Counted from the first letter of the stretch, positions 49,301 to 59,049 are shown. The stretch is DNA of 64,000 nucleotides from Dolomedes plantarius (GCA_907164885.2 OU015495.1:1970808-2034807), one strand, 5' to 3'. The notes: generated by a model not told the origin, from the letters alone. Numbers and translations are program-made.

Positions 49301-50277
49301 TCGCCAATAGATTTTAAAACAGAATTCTTACCTGCTAAGTTAATATGACCAACATCGGAATTAAAGTTTTCAAAAAATTTAAGGTCCTTGCACATATGTG
49401 AGCTGCTTCCAGAATCCAAAATCCAAATATCCTCACAAGTAGCGTCGGAATGTTCTGGGTCTGTCATAAGGGCAAAGTTCTGATTTTCGTTTTCAAATGC
49501 TGCGTTCGCGAATCTCATTTTTTGCTTGTTTTTGGTTTTGTCGTTAGGTAATGTTCTTATCACGTTGTCGGGTGCATTTCCACTCCTGTTTCCTGTTTTA
49601 TTCCTGAAAAAACAATTTCTGGCTATGTGATTGGATTTGTTGCAGATCCAGCAAAGTTTTACGTTTCTATTACTGTTTTTAACATGGAAAGCTTCTCCTT
49701 TTCTGGATATGGAATTTGAGTTCATTTTTAAATGGGTATTCTCTTCTTCGCGTAAAATTTCTAATATTTCATCAATTTCTTTTTCTCTTTGCGTCTTCAA
49801 TATTTCTCTTATTTTCCCGAATTTATGGTTAAGTCCACGAACTGTGTAGTAAACCAGTTCACGTTCTGAAATGTTCAAACCAAGTGCGCTACACTTCATA
49901 GAAAGTCCCCTTGCTCTGGCTATGTAGTCAGATACATTTTCGTTTTCTTGCATTTCTATATTCTTTAGCTCATTTCCAGCATCTATCTTCCGGTCTTCAT
50001 TTTTTCCTGTGAAAACCCTTTTTATTTTTTCCCATAAATTTTTGGCATTGGTTTCTTCTGCAAATTGGAGACTCTGTTCATCTGAAAGTGATAGCAAAAT
50101 ATAGGCTACAGCGTCATCATTCTTTGTTTTCCAATCTTCTAGTAATTTTAAATCCTGTGGTCTATCTTCATAGATAACATCTATTAATCTTTTTAAAGTT
50201 AAAATTGCCTTGATTTTCATAGACCAGAGTAAATAATTTCCACTATTCAACAACGGAATGCTTTTCATGTTATCCAT
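46333..50277 (-). CDS. Copia gag-pol polyprotein, 1314 aa
   Basis: A single frame from ATG 50,277. Residues 1-180 are a Copia gag (LNSGNYLLWSMKIKAIL, SDYIARARGLSMKCSALGL). A CCHC zinc knuckle (CWICNKSNHIARNC) lies at 209-222 and the aspartic protease site LDSGSSSHM at 287-295. The pre-integrase zinc region (LWHKRLCHLNP) is near 426-435. The integrase catalytic residues are D488 or so (HADLAGP), D552 (TDNGLEF) and E588 (SNGKAERA). The reverse transcriptase (about 823-1070) has FFDVKTAYLYG and YVDDLAIF at 1002-1009. RNase H has D1166, E1206 and D1244 and ends near the DFLTK motif. All key residues are present with no stops or frameshifts, so the enzyme set should be functional if expressed. One frame for gag and pol is normal for Copia. 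Confidence 0.97.
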   Translation of the reverse strand: MDNMKSIPLLNSGNYLLWSMKIKAILTLKRLIDVIYEDRPQDLKLLEDWKTKNDDAVAYILLSLSDEQSLQFAEETNAKNLWEKIKRVFTGKNEDRKIDAGNELKNIEMQENENVSDYIARARGLSMKCSALGLNISERELVYYTVRGLNHKFGKIREILKTQREKEIDEILEILREEENTHLKMNSNSISRKGEAFHVKNSNRNVKLCWICNKSNHIARNCFFRNKTGNRSGNAPDNVIRTLPNDKTKNKQKMRFANAAFENENQNFALMTDPEHSDATCEDIWILDSGSSSHMCKDLKFFENFNSDVGHINLAGKNSVLKSIGEGKVKAKTFVNNIENTLTIDNVIYVPDLRCNLLSMTKLMERGYSIQSYDNYVLVLSKTGQIVLKAEKVNNRLEIIMKPCIDNNSSELLECNFVKNVENYELWHKRLCHLNPQYMSKMKDIIDINVKESEILNCESCNISKLTCKKHCKINIDQSNSVLELIHADLAGPINIDSLGGSKYFLMLVDDYSGMYFSYFIKHKYEVFDVFKNFKERYENLTSRKIKRLRTDNGLEFVNKEMTKFLLKFGISHEKTVPYNPESNGKAERAIGVLVERARTLLYESRLPQKFWAEAISCSTHVSNITPRKYKNKLPMEIWTGKEPKISYLKTFGCVAYYHIPKQFRNKFDVPGKRGIFVGYSRDRIAYRIYDIAKNTVIEERSVKFDEKLKGSEFITKNSESYLWNVENLSQFNFSNLEAETEINPRENNQSEINDTKSLQNETANDQRVENSNHELSPKLRRSERIKNKSTANLALSNSTREENNSIPENYEQAMNSIKHNKWKIAMQKELESMNKHDVFEIIERPKNVKIIKSKWIYSVKTINDEEIYKARLVAAGFNLIKNKDYSESFSPVVNIESFRLLISLAAKLNLSVRFFDVKTAYLYGDIEETVYMEIPPGYEEQFGKNNVCKLKRSLYGLPQSGRNWHIKLKNELKRIGLNQLASDNCVFITSNETDFFAICIYVDDLAIFSNNSKLCEEIILKLRKTFELNETTENSKFLGIEVLQNENGISLSQTHYIESLINKYGLENCKKANTPITKGEDRCFNPTDDLVNQTEYQEIIGEILYLANRTRPDLAFVTSYLSQFNKRPEKRHYTLAKRVLKYLNATKNKVLFYDRENGFLNCCADASWGNAEGGKSFSGCVIMIGNSLLTWKSRKQKCVGLSTCEAELLAIADVARELTWTLNMLTELKCENFVKRPVVLYSDSQSAIDWLNSGKSSNKTRHVNLKFHFVNDLIENDTIKTKYVNTNEMISDFLTKAVTFDKLLFSLKNICLM

Positions 50278-50389
50278 TTTCTTCGCTATCGTTTAAACTT
50301 TCGCTTTAGGAAATCTCACAGTTGCATTTTGAATTCATCGGCGACCGGATGTCGATGCGACTGGCTCTTCGAGGAGAAAAACAACCACG

Positions 50390-50404
50390 GAGCTCTGCTG
50401 CCAA
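50390..50404 (-). other. Copia primer-binding site
   Basis: Immediately after the 5' LTR the coding strand reads TTTGGCAGCAGAGC. This differs by one base from the complement of a typical animal initiator tRNA-Met 3' end (TGGTAGCAGAG). The tRNA identity is inferred. Confidence 0.6.
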
Positions 50405-50405
50405 A

Positions 50406-50558
50406 TGTTGTGTCTCACACGTTCAAGGACTACATTCCAACTGAGTTTTATTTACAGAAAATATACATTTACATACAAAAGGACAAATACAGACACTTAG
50501 CACCATCTGGTGTGAAAAGTTAAAAACACTTTGTAGCATTTATATATATATACCAACA
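50406..50558 (-). repeat. Copia 5' LTR
   Basis: Identical to 46,129-46,281. As the 5' LTR it should contain the promoter. The TATATATATA run near 50,540-50,551 lies at the very start of the LTR in the coding direction. Confidence 0.96.
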
Positions 50559-50563
50559 ATAAC

Positions 50564-51679
50564 CAATAACATGCAAATTCAACTAATACATAATTCTGTA
50601 AATACTTTTCATACATAACTACAACACTCTTTTACAATATAACAAATCATGCGCTATAAGATACTGATATTACATAAATACTATTTACATTACTTGCAAG
50701 AGTAAAACATAACTAACAACTAACAATGCATAGCCCCTGATGCACGTCGAACAAAAGGTGTACACAGTTCGTGTACACATTAACATAAAAATATGATACA
50801 AAATATTACATAATACATACATAATGCATACTTCCCAATTACATTAAATATATCATAATATGTTATTAAATACATAGTAATAAAGAAACAAAGATACATA
50901 GTCCGCCCCATGCTACTGTATAGCACACCAGTACTCCGCGTGTAATACGAAAGTAGCTGCACATTGATAGCTCCGAGATTCGAGTCTGCCGCTAAGTCCG
51001 ATCCAATCCTCCTAAACGCCTATCGGCGTCGCCGCACGGAGACGAACGAACCGAACCCGGTTCGTTCGAACCGACAACCGACAGTTCAAACCGACTGACG
51101 GTCATGCTACCGCACAGTACCGTCACTGCTATAATCCGTTCTTGCTACGAATTTATCAATCTCCATGCCATGACAAAAGCATACATAAATTTACAGATAC
51201 ATAAATGCTGATAATACAATAAAATTGGTATTGTCAGATAGCCTGATCTTTTCTGCAAAGCGCTACCGGATTCATTTTATAAATTTCGTCCACAGAAGGA
51301 ATTTATGAGCGTTTAAAACATACTATACCAGATTTTTTTCCCGAATAATTTAAATTTAAAAATATTAATTGCATTTAAAAAAAGAACGAAAAAGGTACAC
51401 AAATGTAAAATTTCTTTCTCTATGACGGAGTACAATTTTTAAAAAAATATCTTTGATTCCAAGTCTGCAATCTGTGGAAAAATTTTCTCCATAGGTTAAC
51501 ATTGAGGTGAGCGAATCCAATGGGGTTAATACATAGCAGCCCTGCTGGCACGACGACTCTGGCAGTGAAGATAGCCTTTCAATCCCCACAGAATTTTAGA
51601 ATGTTGTGCAAACATGTGGGAAAGTTTTTAAGGCCTGCAGCTGTGGACGGGCTTCTTCGCAGATCGTGAGAACCGCACA
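50564..51679. other. Intergenic DNA
   Basis: AT-rich, then GC-rich near 50,990-51,130, with a hairpin at 51,044-51,069 (CGAACGAACC / GGTTCGTTCG). No gene was recognised. Part may be the decayed downstream region of the non-LTR element that follows. Confidence 0.4.
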
Positions 51680-51837
51680 TTACATGCGTGACGTCACACT
51701 ATCGTCATGTCTCTCACAGTTTACGCATATAAATTTTCCCTTACACATCTCTTCGTAGGGATTTAACCCCACACTGCATACCTTCTTGTTCTTACAGAAT
51801 TTCGCCAAATGTCCATATGCCCAACAATTATAGCATA
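51680..51837 (-). pseudogene. Non-LTR retrotransposon ORF1 (gag) zinc-knuckle fragment
   Basis: The minus strand encodes CYNCWAYGHLAKFC, a perfect C-x2-C-x4-H-x4-C knuckle, then KGKFICVNCERHDD, the start of the next one. This pair is typical of ORF1 proteins of Jockey/R1-type LINEs. The upstream part of the same ORF1 continues on the other side of the Tc1 insertion at 53,074. The protein frame ends shortly after. Confidence 0.7.
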
Positions 51838-53071
51838 CACTATCTGGCCAAAAGTATTCGGACGCCCAGTGGTACAGACTCGGACAGTCCTGAGGCATAT
51901 ATTAATATGATGTTGGTCTTCCTTTTGCATCGATGACAGCCTGCACACGTCTGGGGAGACTTTTCACCAGTTTTTGATAGGTGTCCATTGGAATTGACTT
52001 CCAGGCGTCCATCACAGCTGAAATGAGTGCTGGCAGTGAGGATGGTCGATTTGGCTTGCTACGTAATCTGCGTTCTAATTCGTCCCAAAGGTGTTCAATG
52101 GGATTTAGATCAGGGCTCTGAGAAGGGTAGTCCAGTTTTTGAACACCCATTTCGTCAAACCATGCCTGCGCAAGTCTCGCTGTGTGAATGGAGCAGTTAT
52201 CCTGCTGGAAGAGAAATGGGCCTTCCCCGAAATATTGCCATAGAGTTGGGAGAGCAGCATTATTCAGAATGTCCACATGCATCTCAGAGTTCATGTTTCC
52301 AACCACAGGAACTAAGAAACCCAGGCCAAACCATGAAAAATACCCCACACAATGATGCTGCCACCACCAAACTTAACAGTCGGCACAATGCAGTCACGTA
52401 AGAAGCGCTCGCCAGACATCCACTAAACCCAGACGCGTCCATTAGTCTGCCAGATTGTAAAGCGAGATTCATCACTCTAACGAACATTTTTCCACATGTC
52501 CACAGTCCAATGACGGTGAGCTTTGCACCATTGCAATTGACGCTTTGCATTCTGAGGAGTGATATTCGGCTTCTGAGCGGCTGAACAACCATGGAATCCC
52601 AGGTTTTTTAACTCTCGACGAACAGTCTTGCTGCTAACGCTAACGCCTGGGGAACTTTGGAACTCCTGGGTGATTTCAATCAACGAGGACTTGCGATTTT
52701 GTTTCACTATCCTTTTCAGAGTTCTACGGCTGCGTTCACTAATTTTTTTTCGGTCTGCCACTTCGTTTTTCTGCAGTTTCACTGCCTCGACGTTTCCACT
52801 TCACAATTATATCACTAACAGTGGAATTTGGCTTCTGTAGAATGTCCGAAATTTCACGAACTGATTTTCCACAAAGGTGGCATCGCACTATAATGCCACG
52901 ATCCAAAGTCACTAAGCTCCTTTCACTTACTCATTGTCTCACAAACGAATAAATATGACCTGACAAACCACTACCAACACTTTTATAGCTTTCGGTTGCG
53001 CACGAAATTACGTCACCTGCCAGATCCACTTCTTTAGGGGGGGGTGTCCGGATACTTTTGGCCACGCAGTG
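51838..53071 (-). mobile_element. Tc1-like transposon inserted in the LINE ORF1 relic
   Basis: TA (51,836-51,837 and 53,072-53,073) flanks CACTATCTGGCCAAAAGTATTC and, reversed, CACTGCGTGGCCAAAAGTATCC. It belongs to the same family as 20,338-21,557 and is 1,234 bp long. Removing it brings the two halves of the LINE ORF1 back into register at the CYNC knuckle. Confidence 0.92.
51902..52934 (-). pseudogene. Tc1-like transposase, frameshifted
   Basis: The start ATG at 52,934 is followed by small indels that break the N-terminal helix-turn-helix region (about 52,790-52,930). The frame 52,782-52,477 then encodes SERSRRTLKRIVKQNRKSSL and LKNLGFHGCSAAQKPNITPQ. After another shift near 52,480-52,350, the last 148 codons (52,348-51,902) are clean: VPVVGNMNSEMHVDIL, QQDNCSIHTARLAQAWFD, SPDLNPIEHLWDELERRL and the end DAKGRPTSY. 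Its decay differs from that of the copy at 20.5 kb, so the two died independently. Confidence 0.9.
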
Positions 53072-53073
53072 TA

Positions 53074-53690
53074 TCAATGGTTTTAAGTGTTCACGCCAAT
53101 TGTTCCTTTGCCAGTCCCACTTAATTTTATTCGTTTTTTCTAACTGAGTGTAATTCCTTTAACACTAATTAACCAATTTTCACCATACCTTTCCTTATAC
53201 TTAGTGATAATATTAATCTCACCGTCTTTCAATTCTTCCTTCTGCTCTCTTAGTTTTATCTAGAATTCTTCCATACGTTACACCAACACCAAATATGATC
53301 ACCTGAGGATCCCTCTTTTTGGCTTTCTTATTTTATATTTCTCGTTCAACCGGTCTATCACCTTGAATTCTCTGATCAACTTATCTAAATCCTCCTTGTT
53401 AACCGTTCCAATACTAAGTCCTCCTTTCCTTATCTTCTTGCAATTCCATATCTTCTTTGGTCTTTGATTCCAACTTTTATTTTACCCGGCTTGACCGGGT
53501 ACTGTACCTCCTTTTTAGTAGCTTCAGCACTCTGATCTGCTTTGGGCATGATTGTCGCAACATGCTCTCCTTCCCCTCTTTTCTTTGACTTCGATCTTCT
53601 TGTCTCGTAGCTCTTCTTAACCACCTCGGCTGCCCGTCTTTCCTTTTTCTAATTCCGAAATTCTTCCTCTATAAAACCTCATTATATCAA
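53074..53690 (-). pseudogene. Non-LTR retrotransposon ORF1 (gag), upstream part
   Basis: The minus strand from about 53,690 encodes a basic leader (KKSYETRRSKSKKRGEGEHV), then, after frame changes, LDKLIREFKVIDRLNEKYKI and RKPKRGIPQVIIFGV. This region is characteristic of the ORF1/gag of Jockey/R1-like LINEs just before the zinc knuckles. Several stops and shifts separate these blocks. No reverse transcriptase ORF was found nearby. Confidence 0.6.
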
Positions 53691-54231
53691 ATATAACCAT
53701 TTGCGCATTAACTAAACCTCTAACGTCATCGTTCATCTGTCTCTTAGGCTACGGAGTCACGAGCGTTTTTTCACGCTGCGTCTTTTCACGCAGCTTGAAA
53801 ATCTACACAAGCCGGCCACACGTGCGTGTTCTTTAACGCAAGCTCAGTCGTTTGTTTGGGCTTTCCAGTGCAACCAGTGGGCTTTCCAGTGCAAGACGAG
53901 TGTTTTACCGGATACACTCGTGTACGGTACTCTCGTGAAATGGTCGTGCGCGAAAATCCCAAATTGCATCGTTACCTCGGAGATGGTCCATCCCATCTCT
54001 CGTGCTCTATCTCGTGGCTCTGTCCCATCTCTCGTGCGCCGACTATAACGCCACGTTCAAAGACACATAAATCGTGATAACCTGCCATTGTATCTGCAGG
54101 AACTGATCTAACAGCTTCGACAGACACCTGTTGTCTTATATAGGCACTGCCGACCGCATCGCGTTACGCTGATTAGTTGCATATCTCCGTTATTTGCATA
54201 CGCACGCCTGTACCAGTTTTTTGGTTCTTCA
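53691..54231. other. GC-richer spacer, unassigned
   Basis: It contains small internal duplications (GGGCTTTCCAGTGCAA twice near 53,856-53,896 and CCCATCTCTCGTGC twice near 53,991-54,037). Possibly the remains of a 5' UTR or a MITE. No gene was recognised. Confidence 0.4.
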
Positions 54232-54269
<38 letters not shown>

Positions 54270-54297
54270 TTCAGTATATATATATATATATACTGAA

Positions 54298-54337
<40 letters not shown>

Positions 54338-54355
54338 TGATATATATATATATAC
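54232..54355. repeat. (TA)n blocks with TTCAGTATA/TATACTGAA inversions
   Basis: TA runs are punctuated by TTCAGTATAT on one side and ATATACTGAAG on the other, forming a palindrome around about 54,270-54,300. Confidence 0.85.
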
Positions 54356-54555
54356 TGTGGCGAAGCGAAGAGTGAGCCAGAAGACGCGATGATGCTGAAC
54401 GAGTAACGACTGGGCAAGAGACGCGACCGCTATGACGAACTCTCCCCCTTTAAATTTCTAACTGTAAATGCTGCCCCACTGTAAATAATGCCCCTAGACT
54501 AGATTTAGATATCATTAAACGTTTCATATCGAGCCTGTGTTCGTGTCTCTGTGTC

Positions 54556-54559
<4 letters not shown>
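54356..54559. mobile_element. Candidate solo LTR, 204 bp, within an AT microsatellite
   Basis: A GC-normal insert begins TGTGGCGAAGCGAAGAG and ends GTGTCTCTGTGTCCACA, with TG...CA termini and a 4-bp TGTG/CACA inverted tip. It is bounded by TA repeats on both sides (TATAC | ... | TATAT). No internal retrotransposon region follows. The direction and superfamily (perhaps Gypsy) are uncertain. Confidence 0.5.
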
Positions 54560-54625
<66 letters not shown>

Positions 54626-54629
54626 TATA
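54560..54629. repeat. (TA)n microsatellite
   Basis: About 60 bp of TA following the candidate solo LTR. Confidence 0.9.
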
Positions 54630-55630
54630 ACATCCACCTTTGCCTTTGCAGATTCCGTCTTTCAATTCTTCCTTCTGCTCCTAAAATATGACTTATACTT
54701 TATGTTACATTTTAAACTTTATACTATATTTTAACTTAATGCACATTTTTTTTATGCTTATACTTAATGTTATATTTTAGTTTATGTTATACAGTATGTG
54801 CTTGTATGTTATACTTGTTCAATATTTATTTCTCTTACGTCATGTCAAGAGATTTTTGCTTCATACCAAAATTTTTATCCCAGATGGATGGCCTATTACT
54901 TTTTAAATATTTTGTAAAACGCAATAAAACTGGAATACGAGGATTGCTAAGAAAATAAGTGTTTTTTTTTCTTTCTTCACTGTGTTATTTTTGTTTTCTT
55001 TCGTTCAGGATCTTTAGAAAACACTTATTAGAAATCACTTATTACTGACATGAAACTTGCGGAAAACGCATAACTGGAACACATAGATTTTTTAATATCT
55101 AAAATAAGACATAAGTTTCGCAACTCGTTTCAGACGAGTTAGTACTTTTGTTAAGGCAATTTCCTTTTAGACATATTTTTAATTTTTTTTTATCTAACAG
55201 GTCCAATCTGGTTAAGGCCAGACCAACCCTTTAAAGTGTTATAAGTGAATACACTAATGACCCATTCTAATGAAAAATCACAATCAACTAATTTTTGCAG
55301 CACTTCATGAGTTATTCCGATTTTCCGCTATTTGAATAGGGAAAAATTTCGTCAAACTCTAATTTCATCCTCTGTGAAATACCTTCTCATAACTTGGTTT
55401 TTGTTAGCCATATTTTTAGCCAGTTTAAAAGTTTAATAAAAACGTGAAAGATGTTTGTTTAGTTGCAAATTTATAACTTGGAAAATAGACATAATAAAAC
55501 AACGTTTAAACGTTTCAGATTGTACAGCAAATCACGGCAGTTAATATTCCTATAGGTCTAGAGTTGAAAATTTCCTTTCAATTGTTAACTGCAGATGGGT
55601 ATTCCTCTGCCTGTCTCTTGTAAACACTGT
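54630..55630. other. Intergenic DNA, nothing recognised
   Basis: AT-rich with poly-T tracts. A minus-strand stretch starting at about 55,411 (MANKNQVMRRYFTEDEIRV) runs into stops and matches nothing I recognise. Confidence 0.45.
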
Positions 55631-55636
55631 CTCTAT

Positions 55637-55934
55637 GGTGCATATACATTGGTGCAGAGTTCTCTGCCTGTGCCTTGGGGAATCCAGTGATTTATGTTCA
55701 CTCTGTACTCTGTACTATGCGTGGATCGCCTCCTCTGGCGGTCCATCAAAGAAAGGGTGGGGGGTCAGCGGGTCAAATGGTGTCGAGCGGGGTCGGGGGA
55801 GACACCACATCAAAGAAACCTTGCGGGCGGGAATGGGGGTGGTTCTGAATACCGTGTCTAATGTTACCGTGACTAATGTGATGACAGGAGTCGGGGGTCT
55901 GGAGGCAGAGAACTCTGCACCAATCTATATGCGC
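55637..55934. repeat. Inverted-repeat element, about 33-bp arms, about 300 bp
   Basis: GGTGCAGAGTTCTCTGCCT at about 55,651-55,669 faces its reverse complement at about 55,903-55,921. Pairing continues outward through GCATATACATT/AATCTATATGC. No target duplication is evident, so the class is unknown. Confidence 0.7.
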
Positions 55935-55939
55935 TAAGA

Positions 55940-57230
55940 GTAAACCATTACCCATCGGCAGAAAGAAACACCCCTTCCTTGGGGTAAATGCCGATATTTG
56001 GCGAAAATTGGGGTAGGTTTGTTGACAATCTCCTCCTCACCACAACCTGGGGAATTGCATGAGATCCCGCTGACCTTCGTTTTTGTCACTTTCCACCCCT
56101 CATGAAAAAAGAACATTTCCCGAGTGACCACGCTCTCTCAGGGATCTTTTCTCCGGAAGAGACCAGAATCACGCCGAGGAGCATTAGATGTGACAGTTTT
56201 TATGGGCAACTCACAAATTCACAATTTCTTCTACCGTGGATATAAAGCTGCGTGTTCCTATTATTAAATTCACTTCTTTATACAAACATACACACATACG
56301 CAAGGAACAATAATTTAAAAATTTCAATGGTATAAAAAAAACTGAAATGATCAGTACTGTGTAAAATTAAAATGAAACTTATTTCTACAGTTAGGAGTAC
56401 AATGTAGCCCCCAACAAAGTAAGATAATATAACCAAAACTAAACTCAAGCTAGGGAAATGCACTGCTTTTGGAAGAGTTCCTTTTCCTCCGTGAACCTTT
56501 ACTTCGTTTCGCCTTTGGTGACACAATTTCTCACTTGTTTAAGAGCTTTCGCATCTCGTTCCACGTACGTGGTCACTGTGTGTGTGCTAGTTTGTTTGTT
56601 TTTATAGCTGTATAACATTATGATTTTTTTTTTGGTTTAGTTATCGTCTAAACTGTTTATTTTTTGGATCAGATTATAAGAATTTTCAATCAACACTGGG
56701 AATTTAAAAAGGTGACCTCCAACACTCGAGATAGATATTCTACTAATTGCTCTTTCCCGGTGATGTTAAGAAGTCTGTGCGGGTAAAAGTAGGTTTCAAG
56801 AAACTATCAAGCGTTTACATGTATTTTGGCGGCACCATTGGGATTCATTCTAATAATTCAGAGTATTAATTCGATAACATAAATTTTTTTTCGGGAAGTA
56901 CGTTTTCGTTAATTTGAGGAGATATTTTTTATCTTCTATTCAAATGTCTCTTTAAATGTTGTGCAGTTTCATTTGCTATATCAGCAAAAGAGCTATAACC
57001 GCCTTTTTCGTAAAAGACATTTCTCTTTAACGGAAAAATTATAACCTGTTTACTCGAATCGAAAGAAATCTAAAGTGGGCTTTCACTTTTCCGAAAACAA
57101 AAGGAGGTAAATAACGGAAATAATGTTCAGGGTTGGTTTTGCAGCTCAAAAAATAAAAACACTAGTGAAGTACGTGCCGTTTCGGACACTGATGATTATG
57201 AGATATTAACAGATCACTCTCTTTGTCAGG
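55940..57230. other. Intergenic DNA, no confident gene
   Basis: A minus-strand hydrophobic segment (LSLVLVILSYFVGGYIVLLTVE, encoded at about 56,378-56,443) follows an acceptor-like TTTCCCTAG. It vaguely resembles the first membrane segment of two-pore potassium channels, but nothing else supports this. A CCACGTACGTGG palindrome lies near 56,560-56,571. Confidence 0.3.
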
Positions 57231-57234
57231 ATCG

Positions 57235-57330
57235 ATGGTGGCTTGACAGCTAGGGCGCTGGCCTTCGAAACTAGAGTTTGTGGACTGGAGTCCCGCAGTT
57301 GGTGAGGGAATTTTTAACCTTACTGATTCG
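57235..57330 (+). mobile_element. Possible tRNA-derived SINE fragment
   Basis: GGCTTGACAGCTAGGGCGCTGG resembles an A-box region and GACTGGAGTCCC a decayed B box, followed by GTTGGTGAGGG. No tail or flanking duplication was found. Confidence 0.35.
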
Positions 57331-57336
57331 ACCATA

Positions 57337-57452
57337 GGCGTCGTTCACATTGCTTCCGAAGCAGCGGGACGTTGCGTTCCTTCGTTCTGTGACTTGTTGA
57401 AATTTTTATCGCGAACGCTACGCTCCTCTCCGGAAGCAATGTGAACATTTGA
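57337..57452. mobile_element. Harbinger-type MITE, family B, with a decayed right end
   Basis: GGCGTCGTTCACATTGCTTC follows ATA. The right side has GGAAGCAATGTGAACA, but the terminal GGCC is lost. The interior shares GAAATTTTTATCGC and ACGCTACGCTC with 63,055-63,269. Confidence 0.7.
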
Positions 57453-57794
57453 CTGAGGTCTATTTAACTCTCATATAACATAAGATGATCGCAGCTCGCC
57501 AAAATAAATAAAAAAACCCTACTGTTTATCTCTCTTTTCTGTACCTAGCAACGTAACAAGAGTATACCGTACTCCCAAGGACAATCTTAAATAGCGCCTC
57601 TGCTCAATATCGAGATGAATATTCATTGAAGCCATTTCATCAACGGTTTGGGGAATTACATAGGTACCCGGTGCCCACTTGGACTTGCGCAGGGGTAAGA
57701 GAGCCTCCTCAGTTTAGCACCACCTTCTACTTAAACCGCAGATGATTCGGCCTAATTGTGATCACAGAGTTGACGCGGGTTATCTGCTTGCTGG

Positions 57795-58150
57795 ATACCA
57801 TCACCATTAGCATTTATTGTAGGTGATGGGTTGCGCTGGTAAAGGGCACAAAGTGAAAGCAGGAATATAGATTACCTATTTACTGCACACCAGAACCATT
57901 GGCATTTATTGTAGGTGATGGGTTGCGCTGGTAAAGGGCACAAAGTGAAATCAGGAATATATATTACCTATTTACTGCACACCAGCACCGCTGGCATTTG
58001 TTGTAAGCGGTAGGTTACGCTAGTAAAAGACACAAAGTGAAAGCAGAAATATAGATTACCTATTTACTGCACACCAGCATCATTGGCATTTGTTGTAAGT
58101 GGTAGGTCACGCTAGTAAAAGACACAAAGTGAAAGCAGGCATATTTACTA
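57795..58150. repeat. 92-bp minisatellite, four copies
   Basis: GGCATTTRTTGTARGYGRTRGGT recurs at about 57,811, 57,903, 57,995 and 58,087, a strict 92-bp period. Each unit also carries GACACAAAGTGAAAGCAG-type and TATTTACTGCACACCAG words. Copies 1-2 and copies 3-4 form two closer pairs. Confidence 0.92.
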
Positions 58151-58201
58151 CTGTGTTAGTCCGACTAGGAAGCTGACTTCGGTGGCGATGCTTTCCTTCC
58201 C

Positions 58202-58423
58202 ATGGATGGCGTTATTCTAAAAACTTTGTCCAGTGATACAAGGATAGATATTCATGAAATTTATAAAGGTAGAAGAGTACAGGGAGACTATCATCTATAC
58301 GGGAAACTGATGAGGGGAGACAATGATAGGTTACTTAATGGCATAAGAAGGAATCTGGATGCATTTGAGCATACTCAATTACACGGGCCGATTAAAACCG
58401 CATGGGTCTTCACAGAAAACTGA
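58202..58423 (+). pseudogene. Possible Harbinger transposase N-terminal remnant
   Basis: A 73-codon frame includes QGDYHLYGKLMRGDNDRLLN and IRRNLDAFEHTQLHGPIKT. The pattern (G-x-YH-L..L..DND..F/L...R......FE.L...I) is reminiscent of the region before the first catalytic Asp in PIF/Harbinger transposases. The match is partial and the usual FRM motif reads IRR. It could equally be a chance frame. Confidence 0.3.
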
Positions 58424-58429
58424 AAAAAA

Positions 58430-58826
58430 AAAACAGATAATGCAAAACTGAACCTGTATGTTTTGAAAAGTCAGAGGTTTGAATCAAGCTACATATACAT
58501 ATTAAAATAGGAATTAGATAAAGAATAATTAAGCTTACATGGATCTCGCCAAAGATAATTGGGAGTCAACCGCATTTTGAAAAAATCAGAGCTTCTGCGG
58601 CAAGAAAGATGAAGAACCTATTTTACCCCAATAAACGTTTATAATTACTTAAAGGAAAGAAAATAGCGGCTTACTTACTCCCTTTATAATTTAGGATGCT
58701 GTATTTAGTAAACAGCAACAAATGCAATGTATTTTTTCAAAATAAGGTTTGGCCAATGCAAATCCAAATAATGAAAATCACGATTATTTGCGTGGATGTT
58801 TTTTAATCAATTGATTAACATATATA
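58430..58826. other. Intergenic DNA, nothing recognised
   Basis: AT-rich, with no supported feature. Confidence 0.5.
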
Positions 58827-58828
58827 TA

Positions 58829-58978
58829 CAGTGGAATCTCGATCTATCGTTTTTAAAGGGACGACTGAACTGAACGATAAATGCGGGAACACAAAGCAAT
58901 ATGAACGTCGGGACTGGGTGAAATAAACGACACATACAGGAAAACGATGATTCGGGGAACGATCGATCGAGATTTCAC

Positions 58979-58980
<2 letters not shown>
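58829..58980. mobile_element. Pogo-like MITE, 152 bp
   Basis: CAGTGGAATCTCGATCTATCG at the left (after TATATATA) and CGATCGATCGAGATTTCACTG at the right. It is the sister of 5,365-5,536, inverted relative to it: the shared interior (CGTTCCCGCATTT and its complement) runs the opposite way. A TA microsatellite abuts its right end. Confidence 0.85.

Positions 58981-59046
<66 letters not shown>
58981..59046. repeat. (TA)n microsatellite
   Basis: About 60 bp of TA between a pogo-like MITE and a mariner-like element. Confidence 0.9.

Positions 59047-59049
<3 letters not shown>

Larger units (their letters stand above)
46129..50558 (-). mobile_element. Ty1/Copia LTR retrotransposon, apparently intact (4,430 bp)
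   Basis: Two 153-bp LTRs, identical base for base as far as I can compare, bound a single uninterrupted polyprotein. The 5-bp duplication ATAAC is exact on both sides (46,124-46,128 and 50,559-50,563). A polypurine tract and a tRNA-type primer-binding site sit at the expected places. Domain order is gag, protease, integrase, reverse transcriptase, RNase H, which is the Copia order with integrase before RT. Everything visible points to a very recent insertion. Confidence 0.97.

Noticed and set aside
46604..49849. Plus-strand ORFs inside the Copia element
   Set aside because: Antisense shadows of the 1314-codon polyprotein.
56378..56443. Possible two-pore potassium channel TM1 exon
   Set aside because: One hydrophobic segment and an acceptor-like site are not enough. 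No pore-loop (G-Y/F-G) exon was found nearby.
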